Assembly (NCBI GenBank): GCA_050873765.1 | Contig: JBNMJK010000003.1 | Span: 1-64,000 of the forward strand | Length of the DNA: 64,000 nucleotides | Direction: 5' to 3' | Source of the DNA: Sodaliphilus sp050873765 | Lineage (GTDB): Bacteria > Bacteroidota > Bacteroidia > Bacteroidales > Muribaculaceae | In this document: positions 45,779-53,981 of the stretch, one piece after another | Position numbering within the stretch: position 1 is the first letter of the stretch | How the letters are laid out: every line of letters starts with the position of its first letter | Notes under the pieces: generated by a model | Told to the model about the DNA's origin: nothing | The model's input: the letters and a program-made list of their open reading frames with translations, nothing else | The model's database searches: none | Made by a program: the position numbers and the translations under genes

Positions 45779-46597
45779 ATGGCTTTTGTAAAAATTAGCG
45801 AACAACCCTCTCTCTACAACGACCTTGAAAAGATGTCGGCACACGAGATTCTTGTTGACATCAACAAGGAAGACCATAAAGTGCCCGACGCTGTGGAGAA
45901 AGCTATCCCTCAGATTGAAAAGCTCGTGAACGGAGTGGTGGAGCGCATGAAGAAAGGTGGCCGCCTCTTTTATATGGGTGCTGGCACATCAGGCCGTCTG
46001 GGCGTGCTCGACGCCAGTGAAATTCCTCCCACATTCGGTATGGATCCAGGCTGGATTATCGGTATCATCGCCGGTGGCGACACTGCGCTTCGCAATGCAG
46101 TGGAAAATGCTGAGGACGACACCGAACAAGGCTGGAAAGATCTTCAGGCTTTCAATATCACACCTCTCGACACCGTGGTGGGCATTGCCGCATCTGGCAC
46201 CACACCTTATGTGATTGGCGCACTCAAGGCTGCCCGCGCTTTTGGCTGCCTTACAGGTGCCATCACCAGCAACCCCGACGCTCCTATGAGCGAGGCTGCT
46301 GAAATAGCCATGGAAATGGTGGTAGGTCCAGAGTTTGTGACTGGCTCCTCGCGCATGAAGTCGGGTACTGGTCAAAAACTCATTTGCAATATGATTTCCA
46401 CCAGCGTGATGATATTGATGGGGCGCGTGAAAGGCAACAAGATGGTGAACATGCAGCTCTCCAACATCAAGCTCGTGGATCGCGGCACCCGTATGGTGGT
46501 AGAGGAACTTGGCTTGCCTTATGACGAGGCTAAGGCTTTGCTTCTCAAACACGGTTCGGTGAAAAAGGCTTGCGATGCTTATCGCGCTAACCAATAA
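45779..46597 (+). CDS. murQ: N-acetylmuramic acid 6-phosphate etherase
   Basis: MurQ cleaves the lactyl ether of MurNAc-6-phosphate to give GlcNAc-6-phosphate and D-lactate. The 272-aa protein shows the SIS-domain signature GAGTSGRLGVLDASE (catalytic-type E81) and TGSSRMKSGTGQK, the strongest markers of the family. It is the last gene before a terminator, closing the salvage operon. Confidence 0.96.
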   Translation: MAFVKISEQPSLYNDLEKMSAHEILVDINKEDHKVPDAVEKAIPQIEKLVNGVVERMKKGGRLFYMGAGTSGRLGVLDASEIPPTFGMDPGWIIGIIAGGDTALRNAVENAEDDTEQGWKDLQAFNITPLDTVVGIAASGTTPYVIGALKAARAFGCLTGAITSNPDAPMSEAAEIAMEMVVGPEFVTGSSRMKSGTGQKLICNMISTSVMILMGRVKGNKMVNMQLSNIKLVDRGTRMVVEELGLPYDEAKALLLKHGSVKKACDAYRANQ

Positions 46598-46614
46598 TCA
46601 GAACAAATGACTAT

Positions 46615-46662
46615 CAAAGGGGATGCCAGGCTTTGTGCCCGCTCCCCTTTGTTTTATATTTT
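46615..46662 (+). terminator. Terminator of the salvage operon
   Basis: CAAAGGGG (46615-46622) pairs with CCCCTTTG (46644-46651) around a 21-nt loop and is followed by TTTTATATTTT. It lies 18 nt after murQ. Confidence 0.75.
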
Positions 46663-46676
46663 AGAGATAAACGATT

Positions 46677-47339
46677 ATGAAACGCTTATTAGTTTTATTG
46701 ATGGCGGTATCCGCCTTGTCGTGTATGGCGCAGAAAAAACCTGTTAACACCGATGTTTACTATGCTCGCAGGGTCACTTTGTTTGACCAGCTCCCTGTAT
46801 ACTCCAGCGACATCATCATGCTGGGCAATAGCCTGACTGATGGGGCAGAGTGGAATGAACTGTTCGACAATTGCCATGTGAAAAACCGTGGTATTGTGGG
46901 CGACATTATTCCGGGCTTTTTTGAGCGTCTGGAGCCTATTTTGAAAGGACAGCCCCGTAAAATCTTTATTATGGGCGGAGTGAATGATGTGTCGCATGGC
47001 GTTTCGGCCGACAGCATTGTGAGCGCCATGACCCAAGTGGTCACCACTATTCAAAACCGCTGCCCAAACACACAGATTTATGTGGAGAGCATGTTGCCCT
47101 TTAACAACGATGTGCGCATGTGGAAGAACCTTAAAGGCCGTGAGCACGTGATTGTGGACGGTAATAAGGGGCTTGAAAAAATGTGCCAGCGCTTGGGCGT
47201 CACCTTCATCAACCTTTACCCCCTTTTCGTGGGTGAAGATGGAAAGCTGAAGGCTGAATACACCAACGATGGCCTGCATTTGATGGGTGGCGCTTACCTG
47301 ATTTGGCGTGATGCGCTACTTCCTTACATCAACAAGTGA
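46677..47339 (+). CDS. Exported SGNH/GDSL esterase
   Basis: The 220-aa product has a signal peptide (MKRLLVLLMAVSALSCMAQ) and the SGNH hydrolase blocks: catalytic S52 in GNSLTDG, GIVGD, GGVNDVSHG and the C-terminal DGLHLMG Asp-His pair. Such enzymes remove acetyl or other acyl groups from glycans. Being next to the salvage operon, it may de-O-acetylate peptidoglycan or sialic acids, but a terminator separates it from murQ and the substrate is unproven. Confidence 0.82.
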   Translation: MKRLLVLLMAVSALSCMAQKKPVNTDVYYARRVTLFDQLPVYSSDIIMLGNSLTDGAEWNELFDNCHVKNRGIVGDIIPGFFERLEPILKGQPRKIFIMGGVNDVSHGVSADSIVSAMTQVVTTIQNRCPNTQIYVESMLPFNNDVRMWKNLKGREHVIVDGNKGLEKMCQRLGVTFINLYPLFVGEDGKLKAEYTNDGLHLMGGAYLIWRDALLPYINK

Positions 47340-47390
47340 GCCAACAGATGTGGGTTACCTTCCCTCGATTCATTAGAAAAGCATAATAGT

Positions 47391-47438
47391 AATGGCTGTG
47401 CCACAAATCTGAGAGTGGCGCAGCCATTATTTTTTTTC
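47391..47438 (+). terminator. Terminator after the GDSL esterase
   Basis: AATGGCTGTGCCAC (47391-47404) pairs with GTGGCGCAGCCATT (47415-47428) and is followed by ATTTTTTTT. A second small palindrome (CATTGG/CCAATG, 47445-47460) sits just past the end of the opposite-strand gene. Confidence 0.88.
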
Positions 47439-47462
47439 TGAATTCATTGGCTCACCAATGGA

Positions 47463-47696
47463 TTAAAGCTCTTTAAGAATCACTTTGGCAAAGTCGCCAG
47501 TGCTTTTGTCGATGATACCGTAGAAATCGATTTCGTCAAGAATATCGCACTGAGGGATGTCGGCAAAATTGACCTTGATGGCGCGTGCCAGCTCTTTCAT
47601 TTTTTCAAAAGCGTCGTCGGCATTGGTGAAGCGGTATTTGTCGTTGCCAATTTCTCCGGCGCTTAAGTATTCAAAATATACGATATAACTGTTCAT
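47463..47696 (-). CDS. Small conserved-looking protein of unknown function
   Basis: The 77-aa cytoplasmic-type protein starts MNSYIVYFEYLSAGE and has no signal peptide, membrane helix or motif I recognise. It is acidic and mixed alpha/beta in composition. It is the only minus-strand gene in the first 55 kb. A TAnnTTTG element lies 4 nt before its ATG, suggesting its own promoter and a leaderless message. Confidence 0.65.
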   Translation of the reverse strand: MNSYIVYFEYLSAGEIGNDKYRFTNADDAFEKMKELARAIKVNFADIPQCDILDEIDFYGIIDKSTGDFAKVILKEL

Positions 47697-47700
47697 ACCG

Positions 47701-47708
47701 CAAAAATA
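47701..47708 (-). promoter_or_regulatory. -7 element directly before the small minus-strand gene
   Basis: On the minus strand TATTTTTG ends 4 nt before the ATG at 47696. No TTG is found at the -33 distance. If used, transcription would start at or next to the start codon. Confidence 0.4.
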
Positions 47709-47820
47709 ACATATTTCAGTGTATTAAAAGTCCGTTTTATGTGAAAAAATGTTGCTGTGATGCCCTTTTCATCATTCTAATTTTGAATAGTGGGCTATTT
47801 GCTGTAATTTTACTTTTTAA

Positions 47821-48732
47821 ATGGTAAAATATGTAATGGCAAAGCCTAATATGAAAAAGATTTTTGCTCTATCCTTAGTAATTATGCTTTCGCACGCGCT
47901 GTCGGTGGTGAGTGCCCAAAGCAAAACGCTGTTTGACTATCCAATTGCCCCCGACACTTGCACCTCGCTTGAAAGCCGGTGCAACTATAGCACTGCTCAC
48001 TTTTGGGACAATTTTGATTTCCATAAACCTCTCACTGCCGTGTCCGACAGTATGCTCCAGTCCACATTTGTGGATTATTTTCAGATTATGAGCGCTGCCA
48101 ACCGTAATGTGGGGCAAAGTTCGGTTCGCCTGCTGATGAACAAGGCTCAGGCCAATCAGCCCAACTTTATGCGCCTGATGGCCACAGCCGAGTATCTGCT
48201 TTACTACACACCACAGCCACTTATCGACGATGTGTATCTGGCGTTTCTTCAGTCGGCGGTGGAGGCTTCATGGATGAAGAAAGACGCCAAGGCGCACTAT
48301 GCAGAGCAGATTCGCACCATCAACAACACCAAACTGGGCGATAAGATATATGATTTCTCTATCACCGACACTACTGGCGCCAAGCGAAAAATCTGTGATG
48401 TGCCTGTTGACAGTGCCGAGATTGTGCTGCTTTTCTTCACCGGCGATGGCGTGGAGAGCTCACTGTCGCGCACCAGAATCGATACCGACCTCGGTGTGAA
48501 TGATTTGCTCAATCAAGGCTACTGCAAGTTGATTAACGTGTATGTGGGTGAAAAGCCACGTCAGTTTTTGGCGGAAGCCTCGCAGTATCCTAAGTGGACC
48601 CTCGTGGCCACTACAGAACAAAAGAATCTGGATATTCGCATACTCCCATCTTTCATCGTGCTCGACAATGAGCATCGTGTGATGAACAAGAACCAGTATG
48701 TAGATGATATTAAAAAAGCGTTTAATCCATAA
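47821..48732 (+). CDS. DUF5106 thioredoxin-fold exported protein
   Basis: The frame from 47821 gives 303 aa; the ATG at 47851 (MKKIFALSLVIMLSH) better fits a signal peptide ending SAQ. The N-terminal helical half and the C-terminal thioredoxin-like half (IVLLFFTGDGVES ... ILPSFIVLDNEHRV) match Bacteroidetes DUF5106 proteins. The usual redox CxxC is replaced by GDGVES, so a thiol-disulfide role is unlikely. A TAATTTTG at 47778-47785 is a possible -7 element with a poor -33. Confidence 0.75.
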   Translation: MVKYVMAKPNMKKIFALSLVIMLSHALSVVSAQSKTLFDYPIAPDTCTSLESRCNYSTAHFWDNFDFHKPLTAVSDSMLQSTFVDYFQIMSAANRNVGQSSVRLLMNKAQANQPNFMRLMATAEYLLYYTPQPLIDDVYLAFLQSAVEASWMKKDAKAHYAEQIRTINNTKLGDKIYDFSITDTTGAKRKICDVPVDSAEIVLLFFTGDGVESSLSRTRIDTDLGVNDLLNQGYCKLINVYVGEKPRQFLAEASQYPKWTLVATTEQKNLDIRILPSFIVLDNEHRVMNKNQYVDDIKKAFNP

Positions 48733-48744
48733 TCCATCAATCGA

Positions 48745-49230
48745 ATGAAAGTACCTAACGGAATAAAAAACTTTTTCATGTATAGTGCAGGGCACACCTA
48801 CACTAACCTTTCCCGACTGTTTTTGCGTTTGTTCATAGGACTGATGTTTTATCTTGTGGCCATTCGCCAGATATTATATGTTCATGAGATTGCTCCGCAG
48901 TTTGAGGGCTTTCTGTCGCTCGGCCCGGCTAATTCCATCGTGCTTATCGCAGTGCTGGAATTGCTGTGCGCCACGTTTGTCATGCTTGGCTTGTTTATGC
49001 GAGTGGCGCTTGTTCCTTCCATCGTGATTATGGGCTACGCCGAGTATCTGGTGTTTTCACCGCAGGTGTCGTCGAGCATTTTCGCTTTCACTCCAGGCTA
49101 TCCGGTGATGTTTCTTGGCGTTTTCCTGTTCTTGCTATTGGCAGGGCCTGGTAAAATCTCGGTTGACTATTTGATAGCAGTGAACATTGAGCGCAACAGA
49201 GATGAAGATGAAGTGCTCGACAATGTGTGA
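48745..49230 (+). CDS. DoxX-like membrane protein
   Basis: The 161-aa protein has four hydrophobic segments and the LRLFIGLMF start typical of DoxX-family proteins, with LFMRVALVPSI and GVFLFLLLAGPGKISVD near the end. The specific role of this family member is unknown. It begins 12 nt after the DUF5106 gene, so they are probably cotranscribed. Confidence 0.72.
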   Translation: MKVPNGIKNFFMYSAGHTYTNLSRLFLRLFIGLMFYLVAIRQILYVHEIAPQFEGFLSLGPANSIVLIAVLELLCATFVMLGLFMRVALVPSIVIMGYAEYLVFSPQVSSSIFAFTPGYPVMFLGVFLFLLLAGPGKISVDYLIAVNIERNRDEDEVLDNV

Positions 49231-49281
49231 TTTGTAGTAATCACCGTAATTACCAATTTTATTAAAGCTGAAAAAGTAAAC

Positions 49282-50361
49282 ATGAGTATAGCAGTATTGA
49301 TTTCAGGCGGCGTGGATAGCGCTGTGGTGGTTCATAAGCTTAAAGAGGAAGGACACGACGATCTTCATCTGTTCTATATCCGCATAGGCATGGACAACGA
49401 CGAGGGCGACTGCTCCGCTGAGGAAGATATTGAAATGTGCACCCTGATCGCGAAAAAATACGGTCTGCCTCTTGAGGTGGTGTCGCTGCATCAGGAGTAT
49501 TGGGACAACGTGATGGAATATGCCCTCAATGCCGTGAAGCAGGGGCTTACACCAAATCCCGACATGATGTGCAACCGTATGATTAAATTCGGCTACTTTG
49601 AGCAGCGTTGGGGAAAGGACTTCGATATGACAGCCACCGGGCATTATGCCAACACCGATTTTGTGAATGGCAAAAAATATCTTGCCATGGCTGTGGACCC
49701 CGTGAAGGATCAGACCGATTTTCTGGCACAGATCACCTATGAGCAACTTGAGCATTTGATGTTCCCGATAGGAAACTTGCCTAAGGGCGAAGTGCGCCGC
49801 ATTGCGCAGGAAGTGAAGATGCCCAATGCTTATCGCAAGGACAGCCAGGGCATTTGCTTTCTCGGACAAATTAACTATAACGACTTTATCCGCAGGCATC
49901 TGGGCGTGAAAAAAGGCCCGATTATAGAAATAGAAACAGGCAAAAAGCTGGGCGAGCATAACGGCTTCTGGTTTCACACCATAGGACAGCGCAAGGGGCT
50001 TGGACTGAGCGGAGGCCCGTGGTATGTGGTGAAAAAGAATGTGGCCGACAATGTGATATATGTGAGCAATGGCTACGGCACTGCCAAGCAGTATGGCAAG
50101 GTGCTGCACCTCGACGAGATGCACTTTATATCAGGAAATCCTTGGCCAGATACCGCAGGCCCTGTGGAAATCACATTCAAAAACCGCCACACGCCAGTGC
50201 TGACCAAGGCAAAGTTTACCCATCTTCGTGATAGAGAATGGGTGATAGAGAGTGAGAACGATGTGCAGGGCATAGCCCCAGGGCAGTTTGCCGTGATCTA
50301 TGATGCCCAGTCGCATTTGTGCTATGGCAGCGGTGTGATTACAGGGCAGAAGGTGGATTAA
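49282..50361 (+). CDS. mnmA: tRNA-specific 2-thiouridylase MnmA
   Basis: MnmA thiolates U34 of the wobble position in Lys, Glu and Gln tRNAs. The 359-aa protein has the PP-loop SGGVDS (residues 8-13), the catalytic pair C97 (NPDMMCNR) and C192 (GICFLGQ), and the GQRKGLG and ATGHYA motifs. Length is normal. It follows doxX after 51 nt. Confidence 0.95.
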   Translation: MSIAVLISGGVDSAVVVHKLKEEGHDDLHLFYIRIGMDNDEGDCSAEEDIEMCTLIAKKYGLPLEVVSLHQEYWDNVMEYALNAVKQGLTPNPDMMCNRMIKFGYFEQRWGKDFDMTATGHYANTDFVNGKKYLAMAVDPVKDQTDFLAQITYEQLEHLMFPIGNLPKGEVRRIAQEVKMPNAYRKDSQGICFLGQINYNDFIRRHLGVKKGPIIEIETGKKLGEHNGFWFHTIGQRKGLGLSGGPWYVVKKNVADNVIYVSNGYGTAKQYGKVLHLDEMHFISGNPWPDTAGPVEITFKNRHTPVLTKAKFTHLRDREWVIESENDVQGIAPGQFAVIYDAQSHLCYGSGVITGQKVD

Positions 50362-50389
50362 ATAGTGATGACTTTAACGACTGAATGAT

Positions 50390-50992
50390 ATGGACAAAGT
50401 GGAGTTGAAAGTGATGGGCATAACCTATAACCCTGTGCAGAGTGGTGCTTATGCGCTGCTGCTGCGTGAGGTGAATGGCCCGCATCGCATACCCATCGTG
50501 GTGGGCGTGGCTGAGGCGCAGTCCATAGCCATGAGGCTTGAAAACGTGATACCTCCGCGTCCCATGTCGCATGATTTGATGGTGAGTATGTTTCACGCTT
50601 ATGGCATATCGCTTGAAGAAGTGTATATCTACAAGTTCAGCGATGGCGTGTTTATGAGCGAGCTGAAGCTGAGTGATGGCACGCGCGAGATTAGTCTTGA
50701 CTCTCGCACCAGCGATGCCATAGCCCTTGCCCTGCGCACGGGGTCGCCCATATTCACCACCAAGGAAATAGTTGATACCACTGGCATCTATATGGAGGAG
50801 AGCCAAGATAGCCCGGTGATGCATAAACGGCACAAAAGGCTTGAAGACCTTTCTGTGGAGCAACTCGAGGAACGAATGCAGCGGTGCGTGGATATAGAAG
50901 ACTATGAGCAGGCGGCAGAAATTCAGCGAGTGATTAAGATGAAAAATTCCTCTAATTTAGATAATAACGAAACTAAAAACATAAATAAATAA
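50390..50992 (+). CDS. Bifunctional nuclease-domain protein with UVR motif
   Basis: The 200-aa protein has a DUF151 bifunctional-nuclease domain (about 1-130; RTSDAIALALR) followed by a UvrB/UvrC-interaction helix pair (LEERMQRCVDIEDYEQAAEI, near 163-182). DUF151 proteins have reported RNase/DNase activity in plants, and the bacterial role is not established. It is 5 nt upstream of the nucleoside permease. Confidence 0.85.
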   Translation: MDKVELKVMGITYNPVQSGAYALLLREVNGPHRIPIVVGVAEAQSIAMRLENVIPPRPMSHDLMVSMFHAYGISLEEVYIYKFSDGVFMSELKLSDGTREISLDSRTSDAIALALRTGSPIFTTKEIVDTTGIYMEESQDSPVMHKRHKRLEDLSVEQLEERMQRCVDIEDYEQAAEIQRVIKMKNSSNLDNNETKNINK

Positions 50993-50997
50993 ACAAA

Positions 50998-52335
50998 ATG
51001 AAGAACTTAAAGTTTAGATTGATTGTAATGAACTTCCTGCAGTTTGCTGTGTGGGGGGCATATCTTACATGTATGGGCAATTACCTCGGAAGAGCCGGCA
51101 TGGGATCCGAAATATCGTGGTTCTACGCCATTCAGGGAATTGTGTCAATTTTTATGCCTGCCTTGATGGGCATCGTGGCCGACAAGTGGGTGCAGCCTCA
51201 GCGCTTGCTTGGCATTTGCCATCTGCTTGCTGGTGCATCGATGATTGGGCTCTTTATGATGGGCCAGGCGTCGCCCGCCCCAGATAAGGCAATGTTCATT
51301 ACCATCTACACCATAAGCGTGGCGTTCTATATGCCCACGCTCGCTCTATCCAACACTACTGCCTTCACCATACTGAAAGATAATGGAATGGACACGGTGA
51401 ACGATTTTCCGCCAATCCGCGTGTTTGGCACGGTGGGCTTTATCGTCACGATGTGGATTGTGAACTGCGCCACATGGCATGATGGCACACTTGGCTTTAC
51501 GCTGGCTCCCGACGATACCAAGTTTCAACTCACTCATTTCCAGTTTCTTGTATCGGGTATTTTGAGCTTTATTCTGGCCGCTTACTGTATGGTGCTGCCA
51601 CAGTGTAAGATTGTGATGACAGAGAACAAGTCGCTTTCGCAACAGCTTGGTCTGGACGCGTTCAAGCTGTTTAAAAACAAGCGAATGGCTATGTTCTTCA
51701 TATTCTCGATGCTCCTTGGCATGTCGCTTCAAGTGACCAATGGCTATGCCACACCATTCCTTACCAGTTTCAAGGGGTCGCCTGTGGCTGAAATAGCCAA
51801 TTCATTTGCCGCCAACAATGCCACAATGCTCATCTCGCTATCGCAGGTGGCAGAGGCATTGTGCATATTGCTCATTCCTTACTTCCTTCACCGATTCGGC
51901 ATCAAGACCGTGATGCTCATAGCCATGTTTGCATGGGTGCTTCGCTTCGGATTCTTCGGCGTGGGCAGCCCTTCGTTCCCTGGTGTGCTCTTGTTTGTGC
52001 TCTCCTGTGTGGTTTACGGTGTGGCATTCGACTTCTTCAACGTGTCGGGTGGCCTGTTTGTGGATAAGGAGTGTGACCCAAGTCTGCGTGCCTCAGGGCA
52101 GGGTTTGTTTATGCTCATGACCAATGGTTTGGGCGCCACCATCGGAACATTAGCTGCTGGTCAGGTGATCAATCATTATTGCCAGTATAACGACAGTGGC
52201 TATTTGATGGAACTTGTGCCTGGCGGTTGGCAGACGGCTTGGTTTATATTCGCAGGTTTCGCCCTCGTGGTGGCCGTGGCATTTATGTTCTTGTTCAAGG
52301 GCAGAAAAGAGGCAGAGGCTGAACAGCAGCATTAA
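50998..52335 (+). CDS. Nucleoside permease, NupG/XapB-type MFS
   Basis: The 445-aa inner-membrane protein has about twelve helices and the family's N-terminal LQFAVWGAYLTCMGNYL segment, plus GVAFDFFNVSGGLFVD in the second half. Members are proton-coupled nucleoside transporters. It is tightly coupled to the upstream nuclease-domain gene (5 nt gap), which may link nucleic acid breakdown with nucleoside uptake. Confidence 0.85.
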   Translation: MKNLKFRLIVMNFLQFAVWGAYLTCMGNYLGRAGMGSEISWFYAIQGIVSIFMPALMGIVADKWVQPQRLLGICHLLAGASMIGLFMMGQASPAPDKAMFITIYTISVAFYMPTLALSNTTAFTILKDNGMDTVNDFPPIRVFGTVGFIVTMWIVNCATWHDGTLGFTLAPDDTKFQLTHFQFLVSGILSFILAAYCMVLPQCKIVMTENKSLSQQLGLDAFKLFKNKRMAMFFIFSMLLGMSLQVTNGYATPFLTSFKGSPVAEIANSFAANNATMLISLSQVAEALCILLIPYFLHRFGIKTVMLIAMFAWVLRFGFFGVGSPSFPGVLLFVLSCVVYGVAFDFFNVSGGLFVDKECDPSLRASGQGLFMLMTNGLGATIGTLAAGQVINHYCQYNDSGYLMELVPGGWQTAWFIFAGFALVVAVAFMFLFKGRKEAEAEQQH

Positions 52336-52373
52336 ACGAATATCTAATTCTCATATCTAATCATAACAAAGCG

Positions 52374-53093
52374 ATGTATCGTTTCTACGAACCCCATATT
52401 GCCACCACGCTCCAACTCTCGGAAGACGAGTCGAAACACTGTGTGCGTGTGCTTCGCCTGGCAGAAGGTGATGAAATAGAGGTGGTGGATGGAGAAGGCA
52501 ATCTCTACCGCTGCACAATCGCTATGGCTCACCCTAAGCATTGCTCCGTGTCGATTGTTGAGCACAAGGAGTGCAAGCCACACTGGGGACATCAGATCGT
52601 GCTGTGTGTGGCGCCTACAAAAAACCTCGACCGCATGGAGGATATGGCTGACAGGGTGACGGAAATGGGAATTGACCGAATTGTGCCGCTTTTGTGCCGA
52701 AACAGCGAGCGGAAGGTGTTGAAGACTGCGCGGATTCAGAAAATACTCGTTTCGGCCATGAAGCAGTCGCTGAAAGCGCAGCTTCCACAGCTCGACGAGC
52801 TCACACCGTTTGAAAAGCTGGTGAAAACGCCCTTCAATGGCAACAAATACATTGCCTATTGCGATATGATGCTGCCACGCGAGAGCCGCACCCTCTTTTC
52901 AAAGGTTTACCAACCTGGGGCCGACACCATGATTATTGTGGGGCCTGAGGGTGATTTTAGTCCGGAAGAGGTGACGCTGGCGCTTAAGGAGGGCTTTGTG
53001 CCAGTGTCGTTTGGCGACAGTCGCCTGCGCACCGAAACCGCCGCCATGTTTGCCGTGGCTTCGTGCCATGCGCTTGATATGCAGAATAAGTGA
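52374..53093 (+). CDS. rsmE: 16S rRNA m3U1498 methyltransferase
   Basis: RsmE methylates U1498 of 16S rRNA using SAM. The 239-aa protein has the N-terminal PUA-like domain (SKHCVRVLRL) and the SPOUT knot with IIVGPEGDFSPEEV and GDSRLRTETAAMFAV. Length is normal. It is 38 nt after the permease; that gap contains two ATATCTAAT words, the reverse complement of the unit before namZ. Confidence 0.94.
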   Translation: MYRFYEPHIATTLQLSEDESKHCVRVLRLAEGDEIEVVDGEGNLYRCTIAMAHPKHCSVSIVEHKECKPHWGHQIVLCVAPTKNLDRMEDMADRVTEMGIDRIVPLLCRNSERKVLKTARIQKILVSAMKQSLKAQLPQLDELTPFEKLVKTPFNGNKYIAYCDMMLPRESRTLFSKVYQPGADTMIIVGPEGDFSPEEVTLALKEGFVPVSFGDSRLRTETAAMFAVASCHALDMQNK

Positions 53094-53147
53094 TAAATAG
53101 CTGAAATATAGAATAGATATAACACTTAATAGAGATATACATAAAAT

Positions 53148-53972
53148 ATGCTGATAGATCAATTACAGGCTTCGCCTTGTGGCAATTTCTTTCTGCTTGC
53201 AGGCCCTTGTGTGATAGAGGGCGAGGAAATGGCCTTGAATATTGCAGAAAAAGCTGTAGGAATCACTTCTAAGTTGGGGATTCCCTATGTGTTTAAAGGC
53301 AGTTACCGCAAGGCCAACCGCTCGCGCATCGATTCGTTCACGGGCATTGGCGATGAGAAGGCGCTGAAAATATTGCGCAAGGTGCGTGACACCTTCCATG
53401 TGCCCGTTGTGACCGACATACACACGGCAGAAGAGGCCGCTATGGCTGCGCAATATGTGGATGTGCTGCAAATTCCCGCTTTTCTCTGCCGACAGACAGA
53501 CTTGCTGGTGGCAGCCGCCCGCACAGGCAGAATGGTCAACATCAAAAAAGGACAGTTTCTTTCGCCGGAGGCCATGCAGTTTGCCGTGCAGAAAGTGCGT
53601 GATGCCGGCAACGATGACGTGGCTATCACCGAGCGGGGCACCACATTTGGCTATCAGGATCTCATCGTGGACTATCGTGGAATACCCACAATGCGCTCAT
53701 TCGCTCCAGTGATTGTGGATGTGACTCACTCGCTTCAGCAGCCCAACCAAAGCGCGGGGGTGACGGGTGGCCGCCCCGACCTTATCGAGACGGTGGCTCG
53801 CGCTGCCATTGCCGCCGGGGCTGATGGACTGTTTCTCGAAACGCACCAGTCGCCTTCCGAGGCAAAGAGTGATGGTGCCAACATGCTGAAGCTCGACCTT
53901 CTTGAAGGTCTGCTTACGCGTTTGTCGGTGCTCAAGAGTGCCGTTAATCAAATCGACAATATTAAACAATAA
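53148..53972 (+). CDS. kdsA: 3-deoxy-D-manno-octulosonate 8-phosphate synthase
   Basis: KdsA condenses arabinose 5-phosphate and phosphoenolpyruvate for the Kdo of lipopolysaccharide. The 274-aa TIM-barrel protein shows LLAGPCVIEGEE, FKGSYRKANRSR, DIHTAEEA and DVTHSLQQPN, all diagnostic. It lies 54 nt after rsmE and 9 nt before a TPR gene. Confidence 0.95.
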   Translation: MLIDQLQASPCGNFFLLAGPCVIEGEEMALNIAEKAVGITSKLGIPYVFKGSYRKANRSRIDSFTGIGDEKALKILRKVRDTFHVPVVTDIHTAEEAAMAAQYVDVLQIPAFLCRQTDLLVAAARTGRMVNIKKGQFLSPEAMQFAVQKVRDAGNDDVAITERGTTFGYQDLIVDYRGIPTMRSFAPVIVDVTHSLQQPNQSAGVTGGRPDLIETVARAAIAAGADGLFLETHQSPSEAKSDGANMLKLDLLEGLLTRLSVLKSAVNQIDNIKQ

Positions 53973-53981
53973 CAATTCAAT

